Assembly (NCBI GenBank): GCA_910575035.1
Contig: CAJTDL010000002.1
Location: 180,964 to 244,963 of the forward strand
Source of the DNA: Lachnospiraceae bacterium
GTDB lineage: Bacteria; Bacillota; Clostridia; Lachnospirales; Lachnospiraceae
DNA length: 64,000 nt
Direction of reading: 5' to 3'
Part shown: positions 53,853-63,060 of the stretch, one piece after another
Layout: every line of letters begins with the position of its first letter
How positions within the stretch are numbered: the first letter of the stretch is position 1
Notes under the pieces: generated by a model
Told to the model about the DNA's origin: nothing
What the model saw: only the letters and a program-made list of their open reading frames with translations
Databases searched by the model: none
Program-made: the position numbers and the translations under genes

Positions 53853-54044
53853 AAGCATCTCATTACTGTTAAAGGTGATAAGAGGGTGGACTTGAAAGAG
53901 TTTAGAAGAAATAACGGCATACGGGTATTGTCTTTTGCCTCCGCTAAAGATTTAATGGAGATAATGAACTTAATTCCGGGAGCTGCAGAGAGCGAAAAGT
54001 TTATTTGTAATAGGTATCATAACGATGATATTAGCCAGGGTTAA
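53853..54044 (+). pseudogene. Fragment of a YbaK/ProX-like aminoacyl-tRNA deacylase
   Basis: The frame KHLITVKGDKRVDLKEF, then IRVLSFASAKDLMEIMNLIPGA, matches the middle of ProX-type proteins (the LSFAS..DL...LGLxPGAV pattern). Start and end are missing, and a stop follows a short unrelated stretch. Another fragment with a readable end, GWPVIDRDNRQVKYL to LQYFLIDG, follows up to 54201; its family is not recognised. Confidence 0.55.
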
Positions 54045-54252
54045 TTTTGTCGGGACAGAGGCGGCTGGCCTGTTATTGACCGCGATAACAGGCAGGTAAA
54101 GTACCTTAAACAATCATTTGACGATACGCATATCTTTTCATTTGAATTTTGGGATGATGAATTTAAGAATTTGCAGTATTTTTTGATAGATGGATGACAA
54201 ATTAATCTTTGTTTGTAGAATTGGAAAATCGGTATTTGAAAGGGGTGTTTTT

Positions 54253-54912
54253 ATGAAACATTTTGATTATCCACAATTGCCTGAAGAATTGCAAAAAGGC
54301 TTAAATGACTATTGTAAATTTTGGGAACAGGGCTTAAAGAAGAGGGCGAATGCAGTTATCCGTGAAATTATGAAGTATTATGATACATTATCAGAAGATG
54401 TCCATAAAGAATTTATTTCAATAGTCTGCACCGAAATTTGTGATAATCATGTAGAATTATTCCAGGACTATTCTTTGCCGTATGAGGTTTCTATACGTTT
54501 AGGGCAGGAACTTTCCCCTTTTGTGAATCAGGGAGTTTTACCACAGGCACGATGGCATTGTGAGCTGTTTGGAGATTTAGATGAAACGATTTCGGTTTAT
54601 CAGAAGAATAAAGATGATTTCAAAATAGCCAGGATTCTGATGTTGAGACTGATTTATTTGCTTTCCTTTGGCGCGCATCATTTTCCGGAATATTCCTGCC
54701 TTGAAAATGTTTCGGAGCTTGACGAGGCAGAAAAGTTTGGTGAAGAGATACTGAAAAAGCATGATATAGATGCTGAATTGCAACAGGAATTTCGATATTA
54801 TATCAAACTGCACAGGCTGTTCCTCTCTTGGAACGGTGAAGGCGATTTTGCGCTTTTATGCAGAAGAAACGGTTTGGAATTTAATGAAATAGCGGCATAT
54901 TACTATAAATAA
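54253..54912 (+). CDS. Hypothetical protein, possibly immunity-like
   Basis: A 219-residue soluble protein. GAAAGGGG precedes the ATG at 54253, so the upstream extension to 54190 is unneeded. It begins MKHFDYPQLPEELQKGLNDY and is helical throughout, with no recognised motif. The same frame stays open after its TAA for 23 codons and runs into the DUF4303-like sequence of the next gene, so the stop could be a recent break in a longer gene. Helical DUF-type proteins next to DUF4303 suggest toxin-immunity loci, but that is a guess. Confidence 0.55.
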   Translation: MKHFDYPQLPEELQKGLNDYCKFWEQGLKKRANAVIREIMKYYDTLSEDVHKEFISIVCTEICDNHVELFQDYSLPYEVSIRLGQELSPFVNQGVLPQARWHCELFGDLDETISVYQKNKDDFKIARILMLRLIYLLSFGAHHFPEYSCLENVSELDEAEKFGEEILKKHDIDAELQQEFRYYIKLHRLFLSWNGEGDFALLCRRNGLEFNEIAAYYYK

Positions 54913-54981
54913 AATCCAGTTTTTGAAAGCATAAAACCGGGATTAAAAGCTGTTTATAGATACGATGAATTTTTTGGTGAA

Positions 54982-56112
54982 GTGAGTGTATTACTGGATC
55001 AAAGGGCAAGTAAATTATCCGATGATGAACTATATGAGACTGAGTGGGAAATGCGGATTGATCTTATGGTGGCGGCTATGAAAAGACTCGATGCTTCCGG
55101 TTTGTTTGGGACTGGGAAAGAAAGGGAATGCGCGGTCATCAATGTTGAACAGGCTCCGCCTGACGGCGATGGTGCCGAATACGACCGGGCATTGCGATTG
55201 AATCCGCCTTCGGCTCTGTTGATCCGCAAAGGCTGTAAAATCGTGAAGAAAGGCGAAGTCTATGAGTGTAATCTCTTTACCGCTAAGAGCAAGCTATTCA
55301 AGCAGGAGGATTTTGTTGATGAGGTAAAGCATTTCTATACCGACCTTATCAATCTTCTTGTAAAAGACGACAAAGAAAAACTCCATGTATTTGACAGCAG
55401 CGGATTGTATTTCGCCACCAAGAAGATAGGAAAAAACAACCCGAAAGCAGAACAGATACAGACCGATAATGATATGCGTATGCGTTGGAATTGTGAAGTA
55501 GACAGGGAAATCGTCAGCGGCATTTCCGAAGCAGAGATACAACAGATAAAGAAAAAATATATCGCAGACCGCATCAGAGAAACGGTACAGCCGATTACAG
55601 AACCAAACGAGGGAAGATCAACAGAAATAATATCGCAGACGGATAAAACGCCAAAGCCTATGATGTCCGCTGAAGCCGCCGCATATCCAAAGCTATTGAA
55701 GATTTATAAGGAACTAAAGCGCCAAAACGGGATTATCTTTGACACAGAAAGGGATCACAATGAGTTGGAGCTTGGGCGCGACAGCCTGAAAGGATTTGCA
55801 AAATTAACCAAGAAGGGAGAACTGCAAAGCAGGATTGACCGCAAAAATGAGGAGATTGACATTTTGAAAATCGGATTATCCGGCATTGCCAAAAAATACG
55901 GATATAAGAATGTACAGGACTTTTATCCCGTCTATCATACAGTCAAGAACACTTATGCGGACTATCAGGATAAAGCGGTTAAGTGGGAAGAAACTTATGG
56001 GACAAAGAAAAAGAGCGATACTATTCATGAAAGAATAAAGAGTTATCAAAAAGAGATTGCCGAAAAACAGTCTGGAAATATTACACGAGGCAAAGACAGA
56101 GAGGCGAGATAA
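54982..56112 (+). CDS. Chimeric gene: DUF4303-like start joined to a relaxase-type C-terminus
   Basis: A 376-residue open frame. Residues 1-75, together with 23 in-frame codons upstream (YRYDEFFGEV), read like the end of a DUF4303 protein (DASGLFGTGKERECAVINVE, then RALRLNP). From about residue 76 it switches to sequence like the C-terminal half of a conjugative relaxase: LFTAKSKLFKQEDF, and the helical GFAKLTKKGELQSRIDRKNE, DILKIGLSGIAKKYG. The GTG start is weak, with no clear ribosome site. It is probably a recombination product and may not be functional. Confidence 0.5.
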   Translation: MSVLLDQRASKLSDDELYETEWEMRIDLMVAAMKRLDASGLFGTGKERECAVINVEQAPPDGDGAEYDRALRLNPPSALLIRKGCKIVKKGEVYECNLFTAKSKLFKQEDFVDEVKHFYTDLINLLVKDDKEKLHVFDSSGLYFATKKIGKNNPKAEQIQTDNDMRMRWNCEVDREIVSGISEAEIQQIKKKYIADRIRETVQPITEPNEGRSTEIISQTDKTPKPMMSAEAAAYPKLLKIYKELKRQNGIIFDTERDHNELELGRDSLKGFAKLTKKGELQSRIDRKNEEIDILKIGLSGIAKKYGYKNVQDFYPVYHTVKNTYADYQDKAVKWEETYGTKKKSDTIHERIKSYQKEIAEKQSGNITRGKDREAR

Positions 56113-56127
56113 TCGCCCCTCTTGTTT
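56100..56127 (+). terminator. Terminator after the chimeric gene
   Basis: GAGGCGA pairs with TCGCCCCTC around GATAA, followed by TTGTTTTC. The hairpin spans the stop codon. Confidence 0.6.
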
Positions 56128-56188
56128 TCTGCCCATAATGTTTTGCGGCTATAAAAAGACATTAAATAACCATAACAGGATATCTTTC

Positions 56189-57865
56189 TCATTCGCTAAG
56201 GATTTTGTATAAATAGAAAAATTCCCCCTTTTTTTCCATTAATTCATCAAATTTTCCTCTTTCTACTATTTTACCGGCATCCATTACAATAATTTCACTG
56301 TATTTTTGCATAAGTGCGTTATTATATCTATGAGTAATATTTATAATCGTCATATCTTCATCCAATAGTCTTTTTTCAATCTCAAAAGCAGTAGCATTGT
56401 CAAGCCCCGATGTAATTTCATCAAGAAATGTCATTGCCTTATTTCTTAAAAAAAGCCTTGCCAAAGCAATTCTCTGCAATTCACCGCCCGAAAAATTTTT
56501 CCCATTCTCCTGGATTTTTTCATCTATTCCCTCTGGAAGCCTCTGAATAGTATCATAGATGCCTGCTTTCCGTAGTGCTTCAACGACCTCGTCTTTTGAA
56601 TAATTCTGATATAAGGCTACATTATTGAAAATCGTGTCGTTGAATATGTAGGTTTGTTGGTAGCAAACCGGACTGACATGCATGATACCTTCCTTGTTAA
56701 GTCCTGACAGTTCCTGTCCATTAATCAGAACCCGACCTGTATAATCCGCTCCATACTCTGTAAGTAATTTAATAATGCTTGATTTTCCGCTTCCGCTTTT
56801 ACCAACAATAGCGTACTTCTTACCTTTCTCAAAAGTCAATGTCAGATTGTCCAACGAAAAACTTTCACTGATTTTTTGATTGACATGATCCATACAGATT
56901 TCTAGTATATTTTCATCAATATTCTCTTTATTATCATTTTCACTTTCCTCTTCCAACAAAGCTGCCAATTCAGCTTTTACCTTTTCCATAGCCTTTAACT
57001 GAATCATTCCATTGGCAATCGTCTTACATGGTGTTAAAACGAAATTCATCATATTAGTGATGGCTACTACTTCGCCAACCGTGATTCTTCCTGCCATAAC
57101 AAAAAACATACAACTCGTCAGAACAATCAGAAAAGCCCCATTGTTTACAAATGAGGCTAACGCCTGTGCCCAATATAGAGTTTGAGATGCATATTCATTT
57201 TTTCTGCATACGAAATCGCTTAGCTTTTCCTGCTTTCCTAAAATCTGCTTTACTGCATCGAAAGTTCTTATGACCTTATGGCCTCCTAAATCACTTTTTA
57301 TTCCGTCCAAATAAACCTCAAGGGCTTCTGTATACTCTTTTGTTGAGGAACCGATTTCCTTTTTTAATATGTTCGGAACCCCAAACTGTACAATGCTGAC
57401 TGCGGCTACAATCAATAGAATAAACGGTTCTACCCAAAGTAAGTAGATGACGGCAACAACCAAAAAGACAAACTGCATAATCATGCCATATATATTGTTG
57501 ACTTCGCTGTCTAATATGATTTTTATATCCGTAGTAAATTTTGAAAGGTAATATGCCAGTCCCTTTGTTTCAAATTGATTGGCAGAAATATAAAATAGCT
57601 TATGCATCAATTGATTGCGCAGATCCTTCTCAATATTCCGCACAACAATTGCCTGACTCTTCTTGCTTGCCCACTCAAAGATAAATACTCCTATGCTAAA
57701 AACAATAGCGATAAGGCATTTTTCCAACAACTTCCTATAATTTGAAGAATCAATCAAAAGCTGCATAATATAGGAACGTAAGGGAGCCATGACGCCAACA
57801 ATAATCACCGGAATCAGGCTGAGCAAAAACTTGTATCTGTTCTTTTTATAAATTTTTTTTATCAT
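56189..57865 (-). CDS. ABC exporter, fused permease and ATPase
   Basis: A 558-residue half-transporter that would act as a dimer. Six spans (about 10-285) form the type I exporter membrane domain. The ATPase has Walker A VGKSGSGKSSIIKLL (about 360), the Q-loop VCYQQTYIFNDT, signature KNFSGGELQRIALARL, Walker B AMTFLDEITSGLD, and the switch His in NITHRYN. A GAAGGA site precedes the ATG near 57865; a TTG start ten codons earlier would give an odd poly-Arg leader. Base composition is AT-rich like its surroundings. It stands alone between relaxase fragments, so it was probably acquired. Confidence 0.88.
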   Translation of the reverse strand: MIKKIYKKNRYKFLLSLIPVIIVGVMAPLRSYIMQLLIDSSNYRKLLEKCLIAIVFSIGVFIFEWASKKSQAIVVRNIEKDLRNQLMHKLFYISANQFETKGLAYYLSKFTTDIKIILDSEVNNIYGMIMQFVFLVVAVIYLLWVEPFILLIVAAVSIVQFGVPNILKKEIGSSTKEYTEALEVYLDGIKSDLGGHKVIRTFDAVKQILGKQEKLSDFVCRKNEYASQTLYWAQALASFVNNGAFLIVLTSCMFFVMAGRITVGEVVAITNMMNFVLTPCKTIANGMIQLKAMEKVKAELAALLEEESENDNKENIDENILEICMDHVNQKISESFSLDNLTLTFEKGKKYAIVGKSGSGKSSIIKLLTEYGADYTGRVLINGQELSGLNKEGIMHVSPVCYQQTYIFNDTIFNNVALYQNYSKDEVVEALRKAGIYDTIQRLPEGIDEKIQENGKNFSGGELQRIALARLFLRNKAMTFLDEITSGLDNATAFEIEKRLLDEDMTIINITHRYNNALMQKYSEIIVMDAGKIVERGKFDELMEKKGEFFYLYKILSE

Positions 57866-58000
57866 TGTCCTTCTCCTTCTCCTTCGAATTATCAACTCAA
57901 TTATATCACACCAACGCGCTATATTCTAACAAATTTTAAGAAAACGACTGTTGATATGCAAAGACAAGGAGAGCATACGCCCCGTCATCACCGTTTCCCC

Positions 58001-58111
58001 GGACATCAAGCCTTTATATGCACCCACCCGGACGGGCATAATCACAGCGGCAACATTCATGTACATATCGTAATCAATTCTTGGCGGATTGCAGAAGTTT
58101 CAGGGGCATAG
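58001..58111 (+). pseudogene. Relaxase fragment with the His-triad motif
   Basis: The frame GHQAFICTHPDGHNHSGN, then IHVHIVINS, is the metal-binding motif III of MobA/Tn4451-type relaxases (HxHxxxN). It is about 37 codons long and ends in a stop; the upstream part is in pieces. It is the counterpart of the relaxase C-terminal half at 55.2-56.1 kb, but the two are in the wrong order. Confidence 0.75.
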
Positions 58112-58186
58112 TGTCCATTACATTGAAATGGATTTTTTGTAAAGTCTATTCCCTCTGGAAAGTAATTGCGGTATAATGGAGCCATT

Positions 58187-58333
58187 GACAAGCTTAATTC
58201 AGAAGTGCTTGATATACCGATTTATGAATATGAATATGGTACAGATAAGCTTTGTATTACAATGGCATTTTGTGGTGCGCCAGGTGCAGCTGTAGCGATT
58301 GAAGAACTTACCGTTGAAGCCGCACAAAACTGA
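58187..58333 (+). pseudogene. C-terminal fragment of an unrecognised protein
   Basis: The frame DKLNSEVLDIPIYEYEYG, then CITMAFCGAPGAAVAIEELT, is compact and protein-like, ends in TGA and lacks a start. No family recognised. The rest of 58112-58633 shows no gene; a hairpin CCCACC/GGTGGG lies near 58575-58612. Confidence 0.4.
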
Positions 58334-58633
58334 TTACGGCAAAACTCATATTGATATGCAGTATTAGTTTTACGTTCCATATGCTGTCAATTATCTTCCA
58401 ATATGCCACAATCTTTCTTGCGGCGAAATGTTTTAACAAGGATTTTTTTAACAGGCTGTCCACCCATCCCCGATATGATATATGTAAATGGAAATTGCTA
58501 TTTGCAGGCAATAAAAATCCCTCCAAACTTCAAAAAGCGAAATTGGAGGGTGGTTAGGGTATGACGAAACAGCCCACCCGAACATCGTTTTTTTTATTTG
58601 GTGGGTTATCGTTTTTGTATTTCTTGTAGCTGG

Positions 58634-59281
58634 TTAATCTGACAGCTCTGTAACTGATTCTATACAGCCGTCTTTAATCATGATAATCTCATCTGCCTGT
58701 GCTGCAAGATATTTGCTGTGCGTTACTACAATGACGCACTTTCCAAGCTCATGCGCCGTTCTTTTCAGTAATTCTATAATTTCCCCTGCCGTGGTTTCAT
58801 CAAGATTGCCTGTCGGCTCATCTGCAAGCAATACTTTTGCGTTGCTTGCCAATGCCCTTGCAATGGCAACCCGTTGCTGCTGACCGCCTGATAGCTGCAA
58901 AACATTTCTTTTCCAATCCTCACAAGGAATATTTACTTTCTCCAATAAATCCTGCGGTGTTTTTGTTCCGCCAAGCCGCACATTTTCCTCAGTCGTCAGA
59001 TAATCAATCAAATTATAATTTTGGAAAACCAACGAAACATGATGCTTTCTGTGGTAGTTAAGCCCTTTTGCCTGTATATCTTCACCGTCATACAAAATTG
59101 TTCCTTTTACAGGCATATCCAGCCCCGCAAGCAGGGACAGGAACGTCGTTTTGCCAGCCCCGCTTGCACCGACAATCGTATAAAATTTCTTTTCCTCAAA
59201 CTGCATAGAAACATTTTTTAAAATTTCTTTTCCTTTCTGCGATTTATACGCATAATTTACATTTTTGACTTCTAATACCAT
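58634..59281 (-). CDS. ABC transporter ATP-binding protein (FtsX-permease partner)
   Basis: A 215-residue ATPase. Walker A GASGAGKTTFLSLL, Q-loop VSLVFQNYNLIDYL, signature LQLSGGQQQRVAIARAL, Walker B VLLADEPTGNLDE and switch VVTHSK are all intact. It is last in a four-gene minus-strand operon after a lipoprotein and two permeases. The set is like resistance pumps controlled by an adjacent two-component system. Confidence 0.95.
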   Translation of the reverse strand: MVLEVKNVNYAYKSQKGKEILKNVSMQFEEKKFYTIVGASGAGKTTFLSLLAGLDMPVKGTILYDGEDIQAKGLNYHRKHHVSLVFQNYNLIDYLTTEENVRLGGTKTPQDLLEKVNIPCEDWKRNVLQLSGGQQQRVAIARALASNAKVLLADEPTGNLDETTAGEIIELLKRTAHELGKCVIVVTHSKYLAAQADEIIMIKDGCIESVTELSD

Positions 59282-59293
59282 CTTTTTGCCCTC

Positions 59294-60742
59294 CTAACTA
59301 ATTTCACTGAAAATATCTTTTGGATTTTTACGGGCTATCAGAATGCCGGCAGCCCCAACCGATATTACAACCAACAACACCACGCCGAACCAATCGTACA
59401 GCATCAGTTCTGGTGTAACAATGACTGAAACGCCTGTAACTGTTTCCTCTGAATCCTCCGCTGATTTTGCAACTTTTCCCTCATCTATGACAGACTGCTC
59501 ATCTGCCTGCTGTACCTGCTGCTGCACAAGATAGGAAGCTGTAATTTGAGAAGTGGCAGGAGCCGCCATAAAAGAAAGGAATATAGCGACAGTAGCTATC
59601 ATGAACGCTTCCAATAATATCTGCCCAAATATTTTTATCTTTGGTGTCCCAAGGGCTAATAAAATTCCAATTTCCTGTACCCTCCCTTTCATCCAAAAAA
59701 CGAATACTAAAAATAAGATGATTAGGCTGGCTCCTGCAACCACAATGACTAATATTTCGCTGACATGCTCCAAATCATTGAAATTTTTGGACATCTTATC
59801 AATGTTTCCATTGTTGTCAATTAAATCATAGCGTTCCCATCCAATATCCACTTTCTGTATCTCTTTTTTTATTTCATCGTATTGGTTCACGTCTGCCACT
59901 TTGAAGTATGCTTTTTCGTACAATGCCCCCGATGTGCTTCCTTCGGCTTTTTCTGGAAACCCTAAGTCTGTAAATATAATATTTTCAGAACGGAACGTAT
60001 CTCCAGCCATAACAGGCGTCATTTTCTGCTGAACTGTATAAATACCAACAATCTCCGCCGCAAAGACGGTTGAGTTTTCTACATCACGGCGGTCATTGAA
60101 TTGTATCCTGTTTCCAACCGACAGGCTGTTTTTTTCGGCAAGTTCTTCTGAAATCACACATACATTGGCATCTTCCTCCGTTATCATCCGTCCGTCTTTA
60201 ATTGTTACATTCCCTGACAGGACATTTGCATCCAATGCCATATCCTTATTGCCTATTAAGCTGACACAAAGTAAATCGGAACTCTGGTCTACATCATCAT
60301 CCTCAATTCTGGAAAAATCCACGGGATTTACTGCCGTGACGGCGGTTGTCAGATTATATTCTGAAATGCCAGAAACAGCGGCAATCTTTTCCATATCGCC
60401 TATTAAAAGCGTCTGGAACGAATTGTCATAAGATACACTCCATGATGTCCCATACTCTGTTTTTATTTTTTTAACATTTACGCCATCAAAATTTCCTTCT
60501 TCCCCACTCGGTTTTTTTGCAAGAATTTCATCTGCCCTGTCCCTCTTGTTCTCTTCGTTTGCTTCCATCAGAAATCCAGCGCCTACCGCCTGCTTTGTCT
60601 TATTCTGGGTGGCGATGCTTGCGTTTCGGCTAGCTATGCCCGACAAAAAAAACAGGCTGATAATCAATACTACAAAAAACAGCAGTATACTTTTGACTGG
60701 TTTGCGTATGACCGAACGCCACGCCATTTGAAAACTGTTCAT
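59294..60742 (-). CDS. FtsX-type ABC permease, second subunit
   Basis: A 482-residue membrane protein. The N-terminal span (about 17-37, ILLFFVVLIISLFFLSGIA) is followed by a MacB-like outer domain (about 45-315) and three C-terminal spans (about 325-480) with VQEIGILLALGTPKIKIFGQILLEAFMI. It starts three bases after the stop of the first permease, and the two resemble each other in plan. It probably forms a heterodimer with it. Confidence 0.9.
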   Translation of the reverse strand: MNSFQMAWRSVIRKPVKSILLFFVVLIISLFFLSGIASRNASIATQNKTKQAVGAGFLMEANEENKRDRADEILAKKPSGEEGNFDGVNVKKIKTEYGTSWSVSYDNSFQTLLIGDMEKIAAVSGISEYNLTTAVTAVNPVDFSRIEDDDVDQSSDLLCVSLIGNKDMALDANVLSGNVTIKDGRMITEEDANVCVISEELAEKNSLSVGNRIQFNDRRDVENSTVFAAEIVGIYTVQQKMTPVMAGDTFRSENIIFTDLGFPEKAEGSTSGALYEKAYFKVADVNQYDEIKKEIQKVDIGWERYDLIDNNGNIDKMSKNFNDLEHVSEILVIVVAGASLIILFLVFVFWMKGRVQEIGILLALGTPKIKIFGQILLEAFMIATVAIFLSFMAAPATSQITASYLVQQQVQQADEQSVIDEGKVAKSAEDSEETVTGVSVIVTPELMLYDWFGVVLLVVISVGAAGILIARKNPKDIFSEIS

Positions 60743-60745
60743 TGT

Positions 60746-61963
60746 CTATCCCTCCATTTTTGATAAAGTTTCTTTGGGATTTGTCCTTAATATTGGAAGC
60801 AGGGAAATTATGACTGCCGCCAATACTAGCAGGATTCCCAAACCTGCCAGAACGACGATATCTTTAAACTGCAATAAGACCTCTAAAGAAATGTCTGCCC
60901 CTCCAGAATCTGTAAGGAAACCTTGTAAAATGCCAGCCATAAAATTTCCCAGACAACAGGAGCCTAAGACAGCCAGTGCAAAGACCAAAAATGATTCCAG
61001 AAATACCTGTAAAAAAATACTGGATTTTGGTTTCCCGATACTGATAAAAATGGCAGCTTCCCTCTGCCTTGTCCGCATCCACATACAAAGCAGCAAAGAT
61101 ATGATGGCTGTTCCTGCCGCAAGTGTCAGGATAAGCATAAGCTTTGCAGCTCTTGTAATCTGTTCCAACGGCAGAGCCATTTGTTGGTACAAGGTATCCG
61201 ATGTCGTAGAATCTGCTTTATCGGATAAATGCTTGTTCAATTCTTCTTCTAATAAACTTAATTGCTCTGGATTTTTGCAATAAACGGCAACTTTGGCATA
61301 ACCGTCCATTCCAAATAAATCCGAGTAGGAACTGTTATCTATGAATATCTGGTTTTCAATACGGTTTACAGAATCCATCCCTTCTGGCTGTTTGCTTTCA
61401 CTTCCAGATAAAAAGATGCCAACAATCTCCAGGGAAACCCGCTTTCCATCAGCATTTCCCAATTCTATCAAGTCGCCTAATTTTAATTGGTTGGCATCCG
61501 CCAGATAAGAGTTGATAACAATTCCTTTTATGTCTTCTGAAATATATCTGCCAGAAATAAGACGGTACACTCCTTCTGAAAATCCGCTGTCATTTTCCAG
61601 ATTGTCATAGGATAGAACAGATGCTTTCTGATTGGATTCTTCTGTGGAATCGCTGCCTGTAATCAATTGAAAGTTTACAGGAAACGCAGTGTTTCTGGCT
61701 AAGCAATTTACGGTGGAGACTTCCGCCAAATCCTTTATCCATTCCACGTCGTCTAACGTAATCTTGTTTTCTTCTTTCAAAATACCCATGACAACTTTTG
61801 CTTTTGTTTTTTCCCCAATTGCCGCTTTTGAATCAGCCGTTGCACGGAGAATCATGTTAGTGCTTAATATCATGCTGCTCACAATGAGCAGCACAAAAAA
61901 CAGCAGGATTGTCTTTGATTTTTTCCGCTTCAAATACCGAAACGCAAGCTGATAAAATGCCAT
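60746..61963 (-). CDS. FtsX-type ABC permease, first subunit
   Basis: A 405-residue membrane protein with a span at about 15-36, an outer domain (about 40-255) and three C-terminal spans. The coupling-helix region REAAIFISIGKPKSSIFLQVFLESFLV is typical of MacB/FtsX permeases. It starts 18 bases after the lipoprotein stop. GGGAGG-like sequence precedes the ATG. Confidence 0.9.
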   Translation of the reverse strand: MAFYQLAFRYLKRKKSKTILLFFVLLIVSSMILSTNMILRATADSKAAIGEKTKAKVVMGILKEENKITLDDVEWIKDLAEVSTVNCLARNTAFPVNFQLITGSDSTEESNQKASVLSYDNLENDSGFSEGVYRLISGRYISEDIKGIVINSYLADANQLKLGDLIELGNADGKRVSLEIVGIFLSGSESKQPEGMDSVNRIENQIFIDNSSYSDLFGMDGYAKVAVYCKNPEQLSLLEEELNKHLSDKADSTTSDTLYQQMALPLEQITRAAKLMLILTLAAGTAIISLLLCMWMRTRQREAAIFISIGKPKSSIFLQVFLESFLVFALAVLGSCCLGNFMAGILQGFLTDSGGADISLEVLLQFKDIVVLAGLGILLVLAAVIISLLPILRTNPKETLSKMEG

Positions 61964-61981
61964 GTTTATTTTCCACCTCCC

Positions 61982-62653
61982 TTAGTTATATTCATATTGG
62001 ACAATCACTGCTTTTGTAGCCGTAAAATTTTCTGTATCATCAAAATTTCCATAAAGCAGCAAGGATGTTTTTTTCTTTATATCCGCTTTGGCAGCTTCAC
62101 TGACTGTGGCTTTTCCAGTCGCTATGCTCATAACCGCTCTTTGGAATATGCAGTTATCTCCATATTTAATATTGATTTTTTCCGCTTCATCTTCGTATCC
62201 ATCCGCCGCAATGGCAGCCTCTCCATCATTACTTGATGTTACAGGGGTAATCGTACATCCATTGTCTGAAAATCCTGTCACGCTTCCCTGTAAATCGGAT
62301 GCAGCAATCATTTCATCGGCATCCATACTGCCGACAGCATTTGAATTGTTCCCATCGGAGGTATTCTTTGAATTGTTTTCATCAGGGGTATTTTTCGGAT
62401 TGTTTTCATCAGGAGTATTCTTTGGATTGTCCTCATCGGGAGTCTCTTTTGAATTGTTCTCATTGGAAGTATCCTTTGAATCGTTTTCATTGGGAGCATC
62501 TTTTTTGTCAGGATTTGTTATGTCATTTTCAATATAGGCATCTTTGGTTTCTCTTTCTCTGTTTGTTCCCATGTCATTCGATGTGCCACAACCTGCCAAA
62601 GCAAAAATACTTACCCCAACTATTAGCATCTGCATTAATTTTTTGTTCTTCAT
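61982..62653 (-). CDS. Lipoprotein with a nine-residue repeat linker
   Basis: A 223-residue lipoprotein. The signal ends in the lipobox FALAGCGTS (Cys at about 22). A linker (about 45-100) is made of nine-residue repeats of the form PKNTPDENN, encoded by 27-base units (about 62348-62490). A C-terminal domain follows (about 110-223) with VTGFSDNGCTITPV and NFTATKAVIVQYEYN. It is first in the ABC operon. Probably a substrate-binding or membrane-protecting partner of the pump; unproven. Confidence 0.85.
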   Translation of the reverse strand: MKNKKLMQMLIVGVSIFALAGCGTSNDMGTNRERETKDAYIENDITNPDKKDAPNENDSKDTSNENNSKETPDEDNPKNTPDENNPKNTPDENNSKNTSDGNNSNAVGSMDADEMIAASDLQGSVTGFSDNGCTITPVTSSNDGEAAIAADGYEDEAEKINIKYGDNCIFQRAVMSIATGKATVSEAAKADIKKKTSLLLYGNFDDTENFTATKAVIVQYEYN

Positions 62654-63060
62654 GATTATTTTCCGCCTTTCTTTTGATATGTTTGTATTTTAGCACCATG
62701 ATTTTTATATACCCTGCAAGGCATTCAAGTTATCAAGCTGCAAAGCCATTGTATAGAAAAACTTCGCTAAAAATCCTGTAAAATTACAAAAAATATAAAG
62801 GACTTTTTAGAGGATTTTTACAGGATTTCATATTATACTGATATTAAGCAGATTATATAATCTCATCAAAAATATTTACTGTTGCAAATAGCGGCAAGAT
62901 TGCAGATATGCGAAAAAGATGCTATCATGCTTCCCATATATATCCCATAGTAAAGTTCTTGTGCCAGATAGATTCACAAATAGTATGAACTAGAGAATAT
63001 CTAGCAGATATGCTTTCATGCTCTGGGAAAATAAACAAAACTAAGGAAAGGATTTAAACA
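62654..63060. promoter_or_regulatory. Divergent control region with inverted repeat
   Basis: This 407-base AT-rich gap separates the lipoprotein operon from the two-component genes. ATCCTGTAAAA (62773-62783) and TTTTACAGGAT (62816-62826) are a perfect 11-bp inverted repeat with a 32-base spacer, close to the lipoprotein side. It fits binding by the adjacent response regulator, though that is inference. AAGGAAAGG precedes the response regulator start. No gene is seen. Confidence 0.5.
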
